DNA of 64,000 bases. Source: Antedon mediterranea. Its lineage: Eukaryota; Echinodermata; Crinoidea; Comatulida; Antedonidae. The notes below the pieces were generated by a model, which searched no databases, was not told the origin of the DNA, and saw only the letters and a program-made list of their open reading frames with translations. The translations under genes were made by a program, and so were the position numbers. Where the stretch lies: contig NC_092670.1 of the NCBI RefSeq assembly GCF_964355755.1, positions 4,243,001-4,307,000 of the forward strand. The letters run 5' to 3'. Positions 27,601 through 42,600 of this stretch are shown here, piece by piece (positions within the stretch are counted from its first letter, which is position 1; each line of letters begins with the position of its first letter).

Positions 27601-30600
27601 GAAATAAATTGTTAGATTCAACTAAAAATGCATTGACAATTTTTTGCCTTAATTTACAGTTTTTTCGGCTAAATGTATAAAATATTTCATAAAATTATTC
27701 ATTTATTCATTTCCATTATTTGGGATAGTTGTACATCATATACAAAACAAAAATAAAAAATATCATCCAGGAAATTAACAATAACATCTTCGTTTAAAGA
27801 TTTGTATGTCGAAATCAAATATTGATTTGATTTGATTCAACAAAAACAATCTAAAATTTTAATTTGCACCAATGCTATACCGGTTGGATTGTGGAAGTAC
27901 ATTAACTAAATTGTTTTAATTAAACTATTACTGTCATGAATTCAGTTTTAAAACTATAAATAGAGTTTCTCCAATATTATATAGTATAATAGTTCAAACA
28001 GTAGGATATTGCATTGTGATTGGTGAAGAAATTCCCATATAAATAACAATTTTCTAAAAAAAAGAAGCTTCAAATGAAATAACAGTTTGATTTTGTTTGT
28101 AGGTCTTCCACAGTTGAATAATAGTCTTCAAGATGTCCAAGTGCGGTGGTTGGTTAATGCAAGCGTTATCAAGGAAGAAACATACATTGTTACAAATCAG
28201 ACAATTTTATTAGTTGCGGTTACACACCGATTCCAGCAACAAGGATTATATGTAATAGGTAAGTTGATAGTGTTTAAATAAATATACGAAAGAATAGAAT
28301 CCAAGTTTCTGTTCGCACACACACATTCGCAATCTAGATACTAATGATCACTGGTATCATTTTACGTTCATGTTAAACTTAACTTAAAGCGTACCCTTGT
28401 GTTTTCCTTTTTTAAATGTAACATGTAAAAACAACAAACATCAAAGAAAACGTGACACGTTTTGAATTGTATAATTATTATTGTTTGCATAATTTCCAGT
28501 GAACATTCTTACGATTTTGCTTTTTATTTTTCCTCTATTTGCAATTGATTGTTTTTAATAAGGCTCAATTATCACAGAGGTTTAATAAAGCGTCAAAACA
28601 GATCCGGTGGAAATGTTAACTGGTAGGCTACAAATCTTTTCAAATGTTACTCATGTGACTATAGCCATGATTGCATTGGAGTTACGTACATATGTGTCAG
28701 TTTAAATTAAACATTCATACAAATAATAAAAGGTGATTGGCTATTAATGAAACAAACGTCAAATCTCTTAAACCATTATACGTTTGCGATCTGGATAAAC
28801 CTATCCTGATAGGCCAAACAGGATTGAGGTATTGGAATAAGCGTTCTCGGACAGGCTGTGATTGGTTAGGCTAATGGATAGTTCCCAATCTGGATTACAG
28901 TCCGCAAGTGTGAACCAGGCCGGTATTATGTTGATTTTATTTTTGAAGCATAATAATATAAACCAATATTTATGTATAGCTATGCCAAAATAGCATTCTC
29001 AAGCTTAAGGTAAAGAGTAACTGTGCTTGCATTCTTTAAACAGTTGTTTTTGTTATATCTAGCTGGGCTCATCTATAATTATCTTCTTACCACCTGTGTT
29101 TCTTTATCAAATGGATTTATCCAATTATATTATGTACAAAATTTGCACCTTAGCAGAACCACAAAATAAAATAATTTTATTGCCATAATTATTTTTGTTA
29201 GAGTTCAAACAAGATGTTTGGTGATGTAAAATATTGGGCACAAAATGAAATAAACATCACTGCTTGAATCCAGCTGAGAAGCAATAAAAAAAAGTTTAAC
29301 TCCATACTATAATTAGAGTTTGTGGTAAAGTGGTGTGTAACTTTAGATAGATATTCTCAATCCTTTTCATATTACAGCATTATATTTAAATTATAACAAA
29401 TTATTTATATCATCAATAATAATAATACTGTATTAAAACTACGTTTATTTTAACTATGTGACGTATGGCAGGTAATACAATAATTAAAGATGAATATAGA
29501 TTTAGTGCCAGATCTATCAAACTTGCTTAACAAAAATTTGTCTTAACTTAAAAGATGTATTGTCCCCAAAAAACATGAAAAATAAAGATTAATAAAATCA
29601 GATTTTGAATAGGCCATTTGGTAGTTTAATAAAGTTAAATCACTTCGGCAGAAAAAATAATAAATTCAACCAAAAACCCATTGGCTGACCAATTTGACTA
29701 TTTTTACAATTTTTGGTCAAGGTGGAACATCAAAATAATTGGGAAAAAATTGTTTATGCTTTAAATTAATTTTGCTTAAGTCAAATTTATTAACAATTCT
29801 TAAATCTAAGATGAAAAATGTTGTTTTATTATCTCATTTCTGCACAACAAAATATTGTATCTGTACTCTGTACTTGCACATACATACGTACTCAATAGTA
29901 AATGTACTAGTACTGTTCTCAGAAACTATAATAGACCTTGCTGCCTGATCAGTGCAAGTGGTTAGACACTAAGGTGAAATTATCTTGAGCCAAAATGGCA
30001 AATTCAAGATCGAAGGGGTGTTCAAAATTAAATATTGACTGTTCGACTGGAAAAAGAAAATTAATTTATTTAGAAAAAAAAACCAAATTTTTTTTTAAAC
30101 TGTTAGTGTATAGTATATATACAGTACAATCCATCAGTATTTGTACTTTCTAGAATTAAAAGAAAATAAACATCACACTTTTTTGGCATAACTAGTTTGA
30201 TAGTGTAGACAGAGCTTAAGGTGAAATGATATTGAGCCAAAAAAAACAGACTATAGTTATTTGTCCAGATTTAATTATTTAATGTACTAGTTTGTAACAT
30301 GCAAACATTCATTATTTTTGTTTATATTTTTAATCGTAGTTTCATCAAGCGCTAACAGGACATTCTTTTACCTACAATAAATGTCAAGTCGCGACATTTA
30401 AAAACAAATTTGCGTCCTGTTGTTTTTGTTCGTGATCTTACAATGTACAATCGTCGCGTTTAATCACAACCACATATGGATATTGTCAATAATTATGTGT
30501 TTGATTTGGCTGAGAAATGGAAAAAATTAAATTATTTGTGAGGTAACAGTTTACATGGCACCCTTTTAATTAGGTTTCTGTGTATGATTAATTTTAGAAA

Positions 30601-33600
30601 TGAGGATCGTGCCCTGAATATTGTCTCCGGATTTGACGATCATCCAAAAAGTCATGCACAGACAAAATAGTGATTGCAGTTTGTTAACCCGTAGTAATAG
30701 TCAATGAACTAAATATGCCTAGTCGTCCAGCCTTGCACCTGAATGTAACTAATACGCCCTGCAGCCCTCCTCTATTGGTCTTCCCCAGGTGTATCCTGGC
30801 CATTGGCATAAATAGCCCAGGTGAACCATGCAGATAAATTCAATTTACCACATTTTTTACTTCTAGTCCAATTTTCTCAATCTACTTTTTTAGCCAATGA
30901 ATGACTTGGGCTATCTATCAAACTAGAAACAATGGAGACCAGCATGTGGCTATTGAAACCTGAATCCAAAACTTTTTTGTCTCTTTTCTATTGGTGTACT
31001 TCAATTACTAAACTAACTACTATCTGGCACCTACATAAGCTGGATTTAGTGTGGTGGAAAGTTAGTTTGGATGCGGAACTTATTGAAATGACAGTCTATT
31101 AAAGTGTTGAAATCATATATGTAAACTTAACGCTACTATGATGCATATCTATAAGTTGTTTGTTTTACTTGTTTGTTTGGAACTTTTTGGAATATTATCT
31201 TGTACATGTAAGTCTTATTTAATACAAAATTAAATTAATTTAATGGATGTACAGTATGCATAAAACTGCATTATTACGATCATGGAAGTTTATGAGTGAA
31301 TGAGAAAATAGTTTGATGAGTTGAATGGTTGATTTAAAACCAAAGTTGAATAGGATAGTCAGATTTTCAATGAATTATATATTCTTCCTATTCAATGAAT
31401 ACAAAAGTCATTATTTTTTGTATAATACATTTCTGTTCTAGGGTAATTTTTTTTTAAATTAATCAACCGTGTTCTATCTTGTCAAAAATATTTTGTACAA
31501 CTCATATTTTGTGGAGAAAAATTTTTTTTATTATTTCTTTAAAAATTGGTACCTTCAATCATTTAAGTGTGAGAAATTAATGCATGCACTTGCACATGAT
31601 ATATAATGAACCATTCAAATTACAAGTATGCACAATTACTCATATGCTTTGTAACATATAATTAACAGTGTTTAACAAACATCAAAATAAACAAATAAAA
31701 TAAATGCAAACATGATTATTTTCTGTTGTAATTAATGTCTTTGTATTAAAGTGAATGTAGTTTTAATAACTTCAGTAGTTGCTTTTATTACAAATTCTTA
31801 CTCGTAATTTTTTATTTGTAGCCCATGAAGTGATGGATATATCAAAACTAAATACATAATTCTATAAAGCTATATGTATTTATTATGTAGTAAGAGTTTT
31901 TGATGAAGCTTTGTTTGAATTAAGCACTGTAGAAACAAATACAGTTTTGTTTGTTTTACACTCCATATTAAGTTTATTTTGTTGAAGGTTGCAATTTTAA
32001 TTAATCTACTTTTTTTTAAACACCAACAGTGATTTATTTCTATTTAAAGTACCGAATTAGTACAGTATGTAGTTTCGTTTCGTTTCGTTTATTTATTTAA
32101 TAGTAAAAAATGTAGTAAAATAATAGAGTTATGAAAAGTAAAATTACAAAAATGATTTTTAGAAGAATATCTTCATATTAGAAAAAACTACTTGTTTTGA
32201 TGTTGTGCTCGTTTATTTTAATGATGTATGTGTGGTTCTCAATTGTTAATGTTATTTTATGCTATCTTTTTAAAACATTTTAAATATTTTAATTACCTTT
32301 TAATAATGTAAAAAATTGTCACAATTCAGTTTTTCTGTGAAGATAATTTTAATAAATATACCATTATGAATGAATGAATGAATGAAAAGAATTGTATTTA
32401 TAGAAGCCTGCTGAGAAACTACTTATGTGTATAAACATTGTGTCTGCTATAAAGGAATATGCAAAACTACCAAACTTATCTGGAGTTATAATTTAACACT
32501 TTTTAAAAAGAAAAATCAACTAATAATTAAGAATAAATTGTTTTATTTTAAATAGGAAGTCTGCTGAAAAACTATTTTGTATAAACATTGCTATTAAAAT
32601 GGAATATGCAAAAAAGTTCCCATTAAAGATATCTTAACATACCAACAAGATTAACGAACAAAATAAAAATTTAACGCAATTATCATGAAAATAAAAGTAT
32701 TTACTATAATTATGAATAAATTTAATTGATACTCAATCAATTTCAAATCAATTTACTTTTTTTATCAGTAAAATGAAAATATATTGAGTGTATTTCATAG
32801 AAGTTAAAAATAATAATATATAAAACATTGGGTTAAAAGTACAGTATAAAAATAGTTAGGAGCACTTGCATGTATGTTCACTATTAAAATCTTCATCTTA
32901 AATTGATATTGGAATTTAATTCATTAAATAAAATTATAATATAATTGATTTTGGTTAATTTTCATATATTAATCGTACTGCTCTCTTTTAATTCTCAGAT
33001 GTTGAAGTTGAAAATCGTATCTCAACATCAAGCAGGAGCATCAATCTTACAGTTGTAGAACCTGCTCCAAGAAATTTGCAAGTACTGTTAAAAGCAAGCC
33101 CCGATTCAGTCCCATCATGCATCCCGGTGGAAGATTCTTTTCCCGTCAACTTGCCGTCTGTGGCAGTTTTTTTGAATGAAGAAGTTACCCTACAGGCATC
33201 GGTATCGATGGGAACTAACTTAACGTTTGTTTGGGAGTTTGAAGATGGCTCCACGTTCGTAGTGTCACCATATTTAGTAGAGTTAGAATGTTTGAGAATT
33301 ACATGCATGCAGCAACATATAAAGGTGAGACTTAAGGAATGCACTTTTTCTTTCTTACACGAATGAAAGCTCGTCTCCAACAGGCCTACCTACGCACTTT
33401 TGTAACCCATATTATTTTGATCAGAACAGGTAACTGTTTCATGGTGAGTTGGTTTAGCACCTGCTACAATAACTTACCTTGTCTTTCCCTCCACGTCATG
33501 TTAATTCTTGAATTCTTGGAAATATAAACATTTTTATTTATTTATATTCACACAATCTAATGAAAAATTACCAAAACCTTTTTCCAAAGATTCTATCAAA

Positions 33601-36600
33601 TATAATACTATTTTTTTGATAATTATTATTATTATCTTGCTAGATTTGTAAAGTGTGTAAAAGTTAAAATTTCATGTTTGGCTCATTAATAAATTGACAC
33701 AATTAAGTCATTATCTTTTTATAACATTTAAAAGTTAATTGATATAGGACTGGCTATGACTGTCACATTTATATAATGCACTTTAGAAAAAGTCAATCGA
33801 CTTTTCCAATTTTAGCCGCCGATGACGTAGTTAGTTTAGCGATTTAAATTGTTAGTCATTATAACAGTAGGGTAGCTGTAATTTATACTACTATTAAGGT
33901 TGTTCAATTCATTGAAAACAACTTTAGGATATCGGCCAAAAGTCAGCAAGAATGCTGTGCTATAAATTAATTGATGTTTAATGATATTAGGTCAAGTGGT
34001 TCTTGATTACCCTTTAGTATTCATGACTAATTCCTTAATTTGTTCTGACAGTTTCCCAAGAAAACGATCCCAACTATATTGTTTTAAATCAGTAATTTGC
34101 AGTATTTTATAACGGACACAATTTGCTATAAATTTGAAATATTCCAAAAATGACTAGTTTTTAAAACTCTTCCACTGTGCAGAAAGTTTTAAAAGAAAAG
34201 TGTGATTATTTTTGAATTGTTTACGGTAATTTAAAGTCGGGAAAAAGTTACATTTGTGTAATTTTGTTGGAATTTACAACCTGGCAGCCATCGGATTTGA
34301 TGTTTTTCAGTTTTATTGCCATCACAAACGCTATGTTGTTGATAAAGCTTGATCAAATTTATCGGTACATTTCTTTCTAATTTATAATATATTGCTAGAT
34401 AAATCCACCACTTAAAGGGACATTCCACTTAAAGGGACATTCCACTTTTAAATTGTCTATTGTGTATAACATAAACATTTTTAGAAAATAGATATAATTG
34501 ATTTATATGAAACAAAAAACATTTTATTTTTAAATATTCACATTTTGGAATACATCCATGACATGTCCAAGATTGAATGCAAATGTTATAAATGTTTTAA
34601 AATCTTGGATCTGTCATGTTGATATGAATTGAATACAATACAATTTTCTAATACTGTAAAACAAAATTAGGAATATTTAGAAGGTAATTTCTTCTTGACA
34701 CACAAATTACTTACATCACATTATGGTTTAAATGTACTTCATGAAAGTAGTTCATAGTTGAGACTGTCTGTCCTGCATCATTTTGATTTAGTTTTAATAC
34801 AAAAACCTCATTAATTGCCAGTTTGTGTCTTATCAGTGTTAACATTTAGGCAATTATTATATCCACAACATATCATTTGAAAATGAGTTTGTGATTACTT
34901 TCATATGTGTGAGATGTCAGGAAGTACAGTATGAATTCCCCCATTCTAAATAATGAAATACATTTTGATGAGCGAGACATGAATAAAACTGCCTTTGTGT
35001 GGCGTAATATATCATTGATATATTTTCTATGGTACCACAATCAAAAACAATTTGTATTAAATTAAATGGCAATGATAAGAAAGATATGCAGTGTTAAACT
35101 GGCAGGAAGGAGGAACACAAAGGAGATCATGGAATGGTATGGTATGAGAGGTAGCTTGAGATGGATAGGACATATTCTAAGAAAAGATGAAGATGAACCA
35201 ATAAATAGAGCTTGGAATTTAGTTGGAAGAAGAAGAGAAAGAGGATGACCAAAGATGAGGTTGAAAGATATGGTAAAGAAAGAATGCGGGAAAGTTTGGA
35301 GGAACATAATGCGGGAGACGGTAGAGATGGTGTAGCAGCCTGGAATGAGTGACTGTCCGTAACCCCTTGGAAGACTGAGGGAGAAAGCCGAGTCAAATAA
35401 AAGATGATGATGATGTATTTTACTATCTAAGACATCCTGTAATTGGATCACATCCAGTATCAAAAGAGGAAAAATCCAGATAGCAATCTTCTTCTGGATA
35501 TAATTGAGTGTTCACATCCAAACTTGTGGTGATATCATAACACGTCATTACAGTGTTGGTATTTCACAATTTGTTTGTTGTTTTTTTGTATGATGCATTT
35601 TTTAAATACTGTTTAAATTTTTCAGATCACATAAGTAGATTAACAAAGTACTACAGTACGTTGGTAAACCTGCAGGCAAACAATTGACACTTTTCAAAAT
35701 GCCACGAGATATGACAAAGTGATTGTTGTTGTTAGTACAAGTTCATTATGTGGAGCTGTGCTAGTGACAAGATCTATAGCTACTGTGCTAGTTCATTCAG
35801 ATTTTTCGCAGTAGGAGTAGCAAAACTGTTAACTTTTATTAAATTTTAATAGCACTCAGCAGATACTAATTAGAGGAAGAAAAGAGCCTTGAGACTTAAG
35901 TGCAATGAACTGTGCTTAGGTTGTGTAGAAGTCAAGTTTTCTATTGGCCATTCGCTTCAGCTTTTTCTTTTTAAATTTCAGTGCCAAGATTTAGATTAAC
36001 TTATTATTATTATTGCATCCCTTTACCGTAGGAGGTTATGTTTTCAGCCCTGTATGTTTGTCGTTTTTTTTGTTCGTTTGTGAGTTTGTTTGTGAATAAC
36101 TTAGAGGCCACAGTTTTTATCCAAATCTGAACAAATACAATGATCTATCTACTCAAAACCCCATCATAGTTAGATATAGGGGTGGATCAAATGATTCTAG
36201 GAAAACCATAATAATCATTGAGTCAAGTGGTTGAGTGGCAGGAAGGGGAATTGCAAACCATAGCTATACAATCTACACAGGTTCAAGACACTCCTCGACC
36301 ATTGTTCTGGTGGTAGAAAAGTTATCTCGAATAAGGACTTAAAATGGAGGTCCAGTGTACACATCTGGCTTATGTGCACTTTGTTTGTTGAATTTTAATT
36401 CACTTTAAAGAACCCAGTTGTTGTTGTGGACAGACGAATGAGCGCCATATGGTGGCAGCAGTAATTTAACTTACTTTAAAAGAGGTGAAACTTAATGTAA
36501 ACATTTAAATTCAGACAGTGTTTACTTGATACATAAAAGTAATAAGTATAATCTATCATGAAATATATAATTCACTCAAATACTGCTTTTAGATTTTAAA

Positions 36601-39600
36601 AAAATGTATTGTAGTATGTTTGATTATAAATTTTTGTATTTATGCAGAATCATACATTTACTACAGAAGGAGTAGAAAAAGTGAAAGTGAATGTTTCAAA
36701 CTCTTTGGGCAGTCTAACGCAGGAGCTTTATGTGGTAAGGGTAATGTTTGATTATTAGGCTTTCGGTATTCAAAGTTTTACTGATTCAACCATAACAATT
36801 TCAGCCGTTAAAAATTGTCTGTTTTTCGTTTTTTTTGTATATTTTTTTTCTATAATCGTTTATTTTTCTTTTGAAGGTTGTTGTAAAGAGGCAATTGAGC
36901 AATTTAAGTGTGAGCGTGGATGATCCATTGTCGTCATACTTTATCAAGCCAAATACGGTTGTCACATTCTCGTTAAATTTATTTACTACAGCGCGTCAAC
37001 ACACTTATCTTGAGATAGACTTTGGTGACGGTAGGAGATTTAACTCAAGTCTTCAAGAAGAAAACAACACGTTTATCGTAAGGGAATATTCTGAGTCTGC
37101 TCCAAATCTTCGTTTGGTGGCAGATTATGGTGAAGGCTGTACTCTATATATTTCTTTTCAACATAAATATCAGAACTCTGGCGTTTATAGCGTGACAAGT
37201 GCAGTTTCGAGCAAAGATATGATATTGAAAAAGAGCTTGGAAAAACCAATTATAATCCAGAATGTCATATCTAATTCACATTTAGTAGCGAACTCATCAT
37301 ATGCCATTGGGTCTGTGAGTAAGTTCTTTGTAATGTTGACACCATCATTTAATAATACATCATCAAATTATGCAAATACCACTTTCTTTTGGGAACTGTC
37401 TTTGCAAAATTCAAGTATTGTAACAGATTACACAAGAGAGCCATTTTTCACAGAAGTTTTTACAGAAGTTGGACGGTATTCTTTATCCGTGAATGTTTCA
37501 AATCTTGTGAGTTTTGACTATACTAAAGAGTACTTCATCGTTCAAGAACCAATAGAAGAACTACTTATCAACACGACTACTCCTGACTTTATTTCATTGG
37601 GTGGTATCGTCCACGTAGTAGCATCTATAAAAAAGGGAACAAACGTAACATTTAGATGGGACTTTGGAGAAATGGATGTTTACGTGACTCCGAGTCCAGT
37701 TACCTTAGCAAATCGCTACCAGGAAAGATCTACTGCAAACTATACGTATTGGGAAGTAGGTACATATGCTATCACTGTCACAGCAAACAATTTAGTAAGC
37801 CAAAATGAAGCAACGTTATCAAATGTTATTACCGTTGAGCAACAAGTTTCTGGGTTTAGTCTTAAGGAGATTCTACCGACGATCTTAGGCGATACGACGG
37901 AGATATTTGCAGTTTTAAAGGAAGGTACACACGTCAGGTTCACCATTGATATTGGAAGAGGTGCTGCAGAGAGTGTGACAGCCTCAGAAGTAGATGATGG
38001 TTTTTTTAAGTTTGACTATGTTTTTAACGTGTCCGGTGTTTATCATGTTGTTATTACTGCCTTCAATGATGTTTCATTTGCTTCTGATGAATTGAGTGTT
38101 ATTGTACAAGCTAACATTGATGACATTCAAGTTATAGTAAATTCAGATGTTATTATTCATCAAGTAAGCCAGTTTTTAGTAAAGAACAACAATGGTAAGA
38201 ATTACTGTTTTTCTTCTTATTTCTCCTTCTATTAAATGAATACCTAGTTAAAAGTGCTAATAAAATTTGTCACCAGTTGTCAAAAAACTTTATTTAATTG
38301 CAAAAATTAATTTACATTGTATTGTTAAGTAATTGTGATCACTTAACAGTAAATCTTATTTTTACTTTGTTTTCTTTTCTATAAGGTTATAAGTATCAAA
38401 GTATTAGTGATAATAATGATAACATTGAACATAAAAGAATAAATCTATATTAATACATTATTTATGATATTTGATAATATTTTATGCAAATGATTTTAGG
38501 GGAGATACTGGATCGATCAGATTTACTTTACCAGTGGACAGTTGATGCTAAAAACTTAAGCTCTGCGCTACCGTTTTTTACTTACACATTTCATACAACT
38601 GGTTTGTTTGAACTAGAGGTTCTGGTCAGTAATCTAGGTAAGCACTATTACAAAAAGAAAACTGTATTAAATGCTACTGTATAATTAGAACAAGGACATA
38701 AAATTAGGTTTAGTGTTTGTAAGATTTGGTTTAAAATTAACGATGTATTGTCCCCCAAAAACATGAAAAAAAAAAATTAATTTAAAAAAAGCTTTGAATA
38801 TTGAATTTTGCAGGTTTAAAAAAGTTAATCAAAAACCCATTGACTTCCAGTCAATTTGGCATTTGAAAAAAATATTTTTTCAGGGGACAATATATCTTTA
38901 AATACAGCATTGAAGATTTCTACCAAAATAAAATGGTGTTTTTTTTTTGTCAATTTTCTTTTCAGTTGCAACTAAAAAATTATCTGTAAATGTTGAGGTG
39001 TTGAATACTGTAGCGCCAGTCGTGATTTACCATTCATATTTTGTGGAGGCAAAACATCCAGTTTTATTCCAGTTAATGGTAAGATTAATTCTAAAATGAT
39101 ACTGGTACTGGTACTGGTTCAAATAACCGTCTCACAGAGACTTGCTTAGAATGACATTAAAATTAAATAAAGACATACATAGAATTTGAACACATAACTA
39201 TAATGAAAACCTTTACATAACCTTCATTTCTGAAAAAAGTAGGTCTCCAAATATGAATATTCAAAGAAAAGTTGGACCACAGCTTTGTCTGCTGTATCAC
39301 TCATTTTGCATCGTTGCAGCCAGAGGAGATGAACAAAATACAGACAGTATACAGTATACCAAAGTGAAAATATATACTTTATAGACATGAAAAGTCACGT
39401 AGGTGGACAGGTGGACTTGTCTAAGTAACCAAAACATCTTGGTAGTTAAATGTTTGCATTGTTTTTGTGTTAATTCTGCCCTTGGCATCAGTCTTATCAC
39501 TTCACATGAAACAGGTAGGTAGTCCAAACCAAAGTTTGTCTATAAAGTGCAAATAATATTAATAATATCTGAAGGTGGATGCAGAAATGTACAGAATATT

Positions 39601-42600
39601 GCTTAAGCATTGACATGTATTTATTTATTTATTTCTTTATTCGAATTCACAAAAACACAACATATAAAAACAAAGAATGAATTCAGGGTAACACAAAAAA
39701 GTAACCAAAGGTCTAACTTATTTCCATTGTGACCCTTAAGGATAAAAACACCATAAGAATAAACATTTACAATAAACTATTATAACACATGTAGTAACAA
39801 TATAAATATAAATTATAATCTTTCAAGCATAACCTCTTTGAGATGTTTCCTGATATTTCTTTTGAATTGATTGATGGTTTCTGAACACTGTATCAATTTT
39901 GGCAGGTGATTCCATAACGTTATTGCCGTGTTAACAAAGGTTGTTTGGGAGTGGTTACCTATATATGGTCTATAAATTGATTGAGTTGCAAATCTAGTAT
40001 TGTACTGGTGAATTACATTTGCTCTACAAATACCATCATTCATAAATGTAGGGCTTAATCCGTTAATAATATGATACATGTTACAAAAGTTTTATCTGTT
40101 TAACTCTTAAATCTACTGGGAGCCAATTCAGTTTGTTTAATTCATTAGCCCCAATGTGATCCCTTGGTTCCAGACTAAGAATATATAACAGAGCACAACA
40201 TAATTGTGAGAGCAATGTCACATGAAGGAAAAATAACCAACATTCAAAGAACTTAAGACAGAAATGATGTGCTTTCAAACTTGAAATTAATGCATAGAAC
40301 AGAAGGGATAAACTATTTTTTATGCAATATTATAAATTACAGTAAAAGCAATCCAATGTTCAAATAATTAATTAAATGTTTAATGACCTTGAAATAACTT
40401 CTTGAACTTTACACCACGAATGTTCATCTGCATAGTACTACATCCCATAAACTTCGTAAAATATTTGTTAAAAGCCGACCATGCCTTATTGAATGGAAAA
40501 AATTAATGATATGAAATCAACCAATCAATTGAAGAAGATAAGTGTTATAATATTACTCTAACATATTGCCATAAGGGAACATTTTCTTGTGTCTTTGAAA
40601 ATCCAGTAAAAAAATCAGATGATACTCTATGCTAAAGATCAGTCACAAATGTTTTCTCATTACACTCTGAAATATATGTTTTTTTTAAATGGTAAATATA
40701 ATTTAAAATTTCCTAAGATGCTTATATCTCAAATGCACATCTTGTGTAAATTTTACATAAATTTAAATACATTTTTTGATGATTTTTCTATGGGATTTTA
40801 CCAGCATGTATAGTTCATCATGAAATTAGGCCAACATATTGAAAGATACGGGAGGATAAATGAAAATGAGCAGGTTAATAGCGGTGTAGTGTTAGTAATA
40901 ATATCCTGCTAAGACAGTACAATCTCTCACATAGTTGATTGATGTATATTGTCTGTAATACTGCCACATCCATTTTATGAATAGTGGTATCAATTAAGCC
41001 ATCAAGTGTTTAAACAGCAAGATACATCTTGAACGTTGCAAATGGCATCTACATTTCAATTATGCTTGTTTTGGATATTGGCCAACATACAACGGCTATG
41101 AGCGCTCACTGCCTAAACCCAGGGGCCCTGTAGCTTATGGTGCCCCTGAGCAGTGCCCAGAGGAAAAAACATTAAGCCGAAAAAGGCTCAAAATGCCCAA
41201 GGCCTCCACCGTTGGAGGGCCACTTAGGGTTCCCAAACCAGGAGCCTCAGGCCTCTGCGTTACACCACTGACAACACAATGCATTGCATAATCAAATTCT
41301 TTTCCCTCAGACCAAGTCTTCAATCCAAACCCTATCTATCCCAAACCTGCCACAAAACATCATTGGACATAAAGTGACATAAAGTGCAAATAAGTATAAC
41401 TATAATATTGAGATGTGTCAAGCTGATATATAAGAATTTTGTAATATGTTCACTGGGACCACTAAAAAGGTGTAACATATCATGTGAATGCTACACACAT
41501 CTAAGGGCGCGTTTATACAACACGCTATTACACGCATATTCAACACGCCTACGAGAAGTGTGTTGTATAACATCGAAGAGATTCCGTGTAATTTTAATTG
41601 CAAAAAAGGCTATTTGGCTGAATCCTAAAATTTTTTGGATTCCCGGTTGCTGTTGGCATGTTGGAAGTGTCCTCAGGGTATTGTTTTGACCTCTCGTTAA
41701 ATAAAAGTATGTGCTGTGAAAATGTTGACCAAATCTAGTAGATAATTGTGCTTTTTTTGCATATTTTAACCGATTTAGCACTTAACATTAACGCTAATCA
41801 AATGTTGGCATAATTTGGCAAAATGTAGCATAGTTTTATCCTAATTCTAAAACATTTTTTTTTCTAATTTCAAAAGCAGATTTAAAAAATCAATAATTGA
41901 ATAAACTAAATTTTAAACGAAATCATCCTTTATTAAAATCCTTAATATAAACTCATATTAATTCATAATGCAAGTATATGTACAACTTAGGATTATGAAC
42001 TACGGTATAACACGGTATTACTATTTCATGTATAACTGCAAGGTTTTTGTGGGATTGACCTCGGCCCGTGCAACACGCTAAAAATTAAAGACGTGTTCAA
42101 ATTTAGGGTGTTGTATAAACACAGCCTAACAGTCAATTAAACAGTGAAATTAAAATATGCCTTTAATTAATTATGCAATGCTATAAAATACATTTTAAAA
42201 TGTCATTAAACTTTGGAGCAATACATATTGTGAGATTGTATGTTTCAAATAAATGTTATGTTTTAATTACTTTTTGATAAAACAATAGAAAACATGGTTT
42301 TGTCATTTTAGAAAAAGAACTGTACATCTTGTGTAATATAGGACAATTTTATTTGTTGATAATTTAACCAATGTTGTTTTTAAGAACCATTATTATTATT
42401 ATCTCATAAATAAGATGGTTTAAAAGTAAGCATAAATGTGCAAAGATAAAAAACTATCTAATTTGTTGGTGACCAGGATAGTACTGGTTTGTCCGCTCCT
42501 TGCTGTTAAACTATATAATGCATCTACTACAATCTATTGATATTGTTAGTTTATATTGTAAAATCATCATAGTAAAAGAAGAAATGATTTGCTTGAATAT

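Larger units (their letters stand above)
21757..28102. other. Polycystin-like intron 4 (about 6.3 kb)
   Basis: AT-rich intron with no coding exon that I can support. Contains a hAT-like MITE (21846), a 5S-SINE body (25560), a SINE body (26640) and a MITE-C (27494). A 66-codon open frame behind a good acceptor at about 27059 was considered and rejected. Confidence 0.65.
28259..32998. other. Polycystin-like intron 5 (about 4.7 kb)
   Basis: Contains a possible MITE (28303-28927), a MITE-C (29549), half a MITE-A (30171) and, at 31138-31207, the candidate alternative first exon with its compositionally distinct upstream sequence (30590-31137). From 31.2 to 33.0 kb it is plain AT-rich DNA with a short ATGA microsatellite near 32370. 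Confidence 0.65.
33325..36647. other. Polycystin-like intron 6 (about 3.3 kb)
   Basis: Contains a dead RTE-like LINE end (35060) and a tRNA-headed SINE (36222). The remainder, including 33.3-35.0 kb, shows nothing I can name apart from a short direct repeat of AAAGGGACATTCCACTT at 34416-34450. Confidence 0.65.

Noticed and set aside
36871-38235. Single-exon 454-residue gene
   Set aside because: It is polycystin exon 8 with intron read at both ends; splice sites at 36877 and 38194 keep frame with its neighbours.
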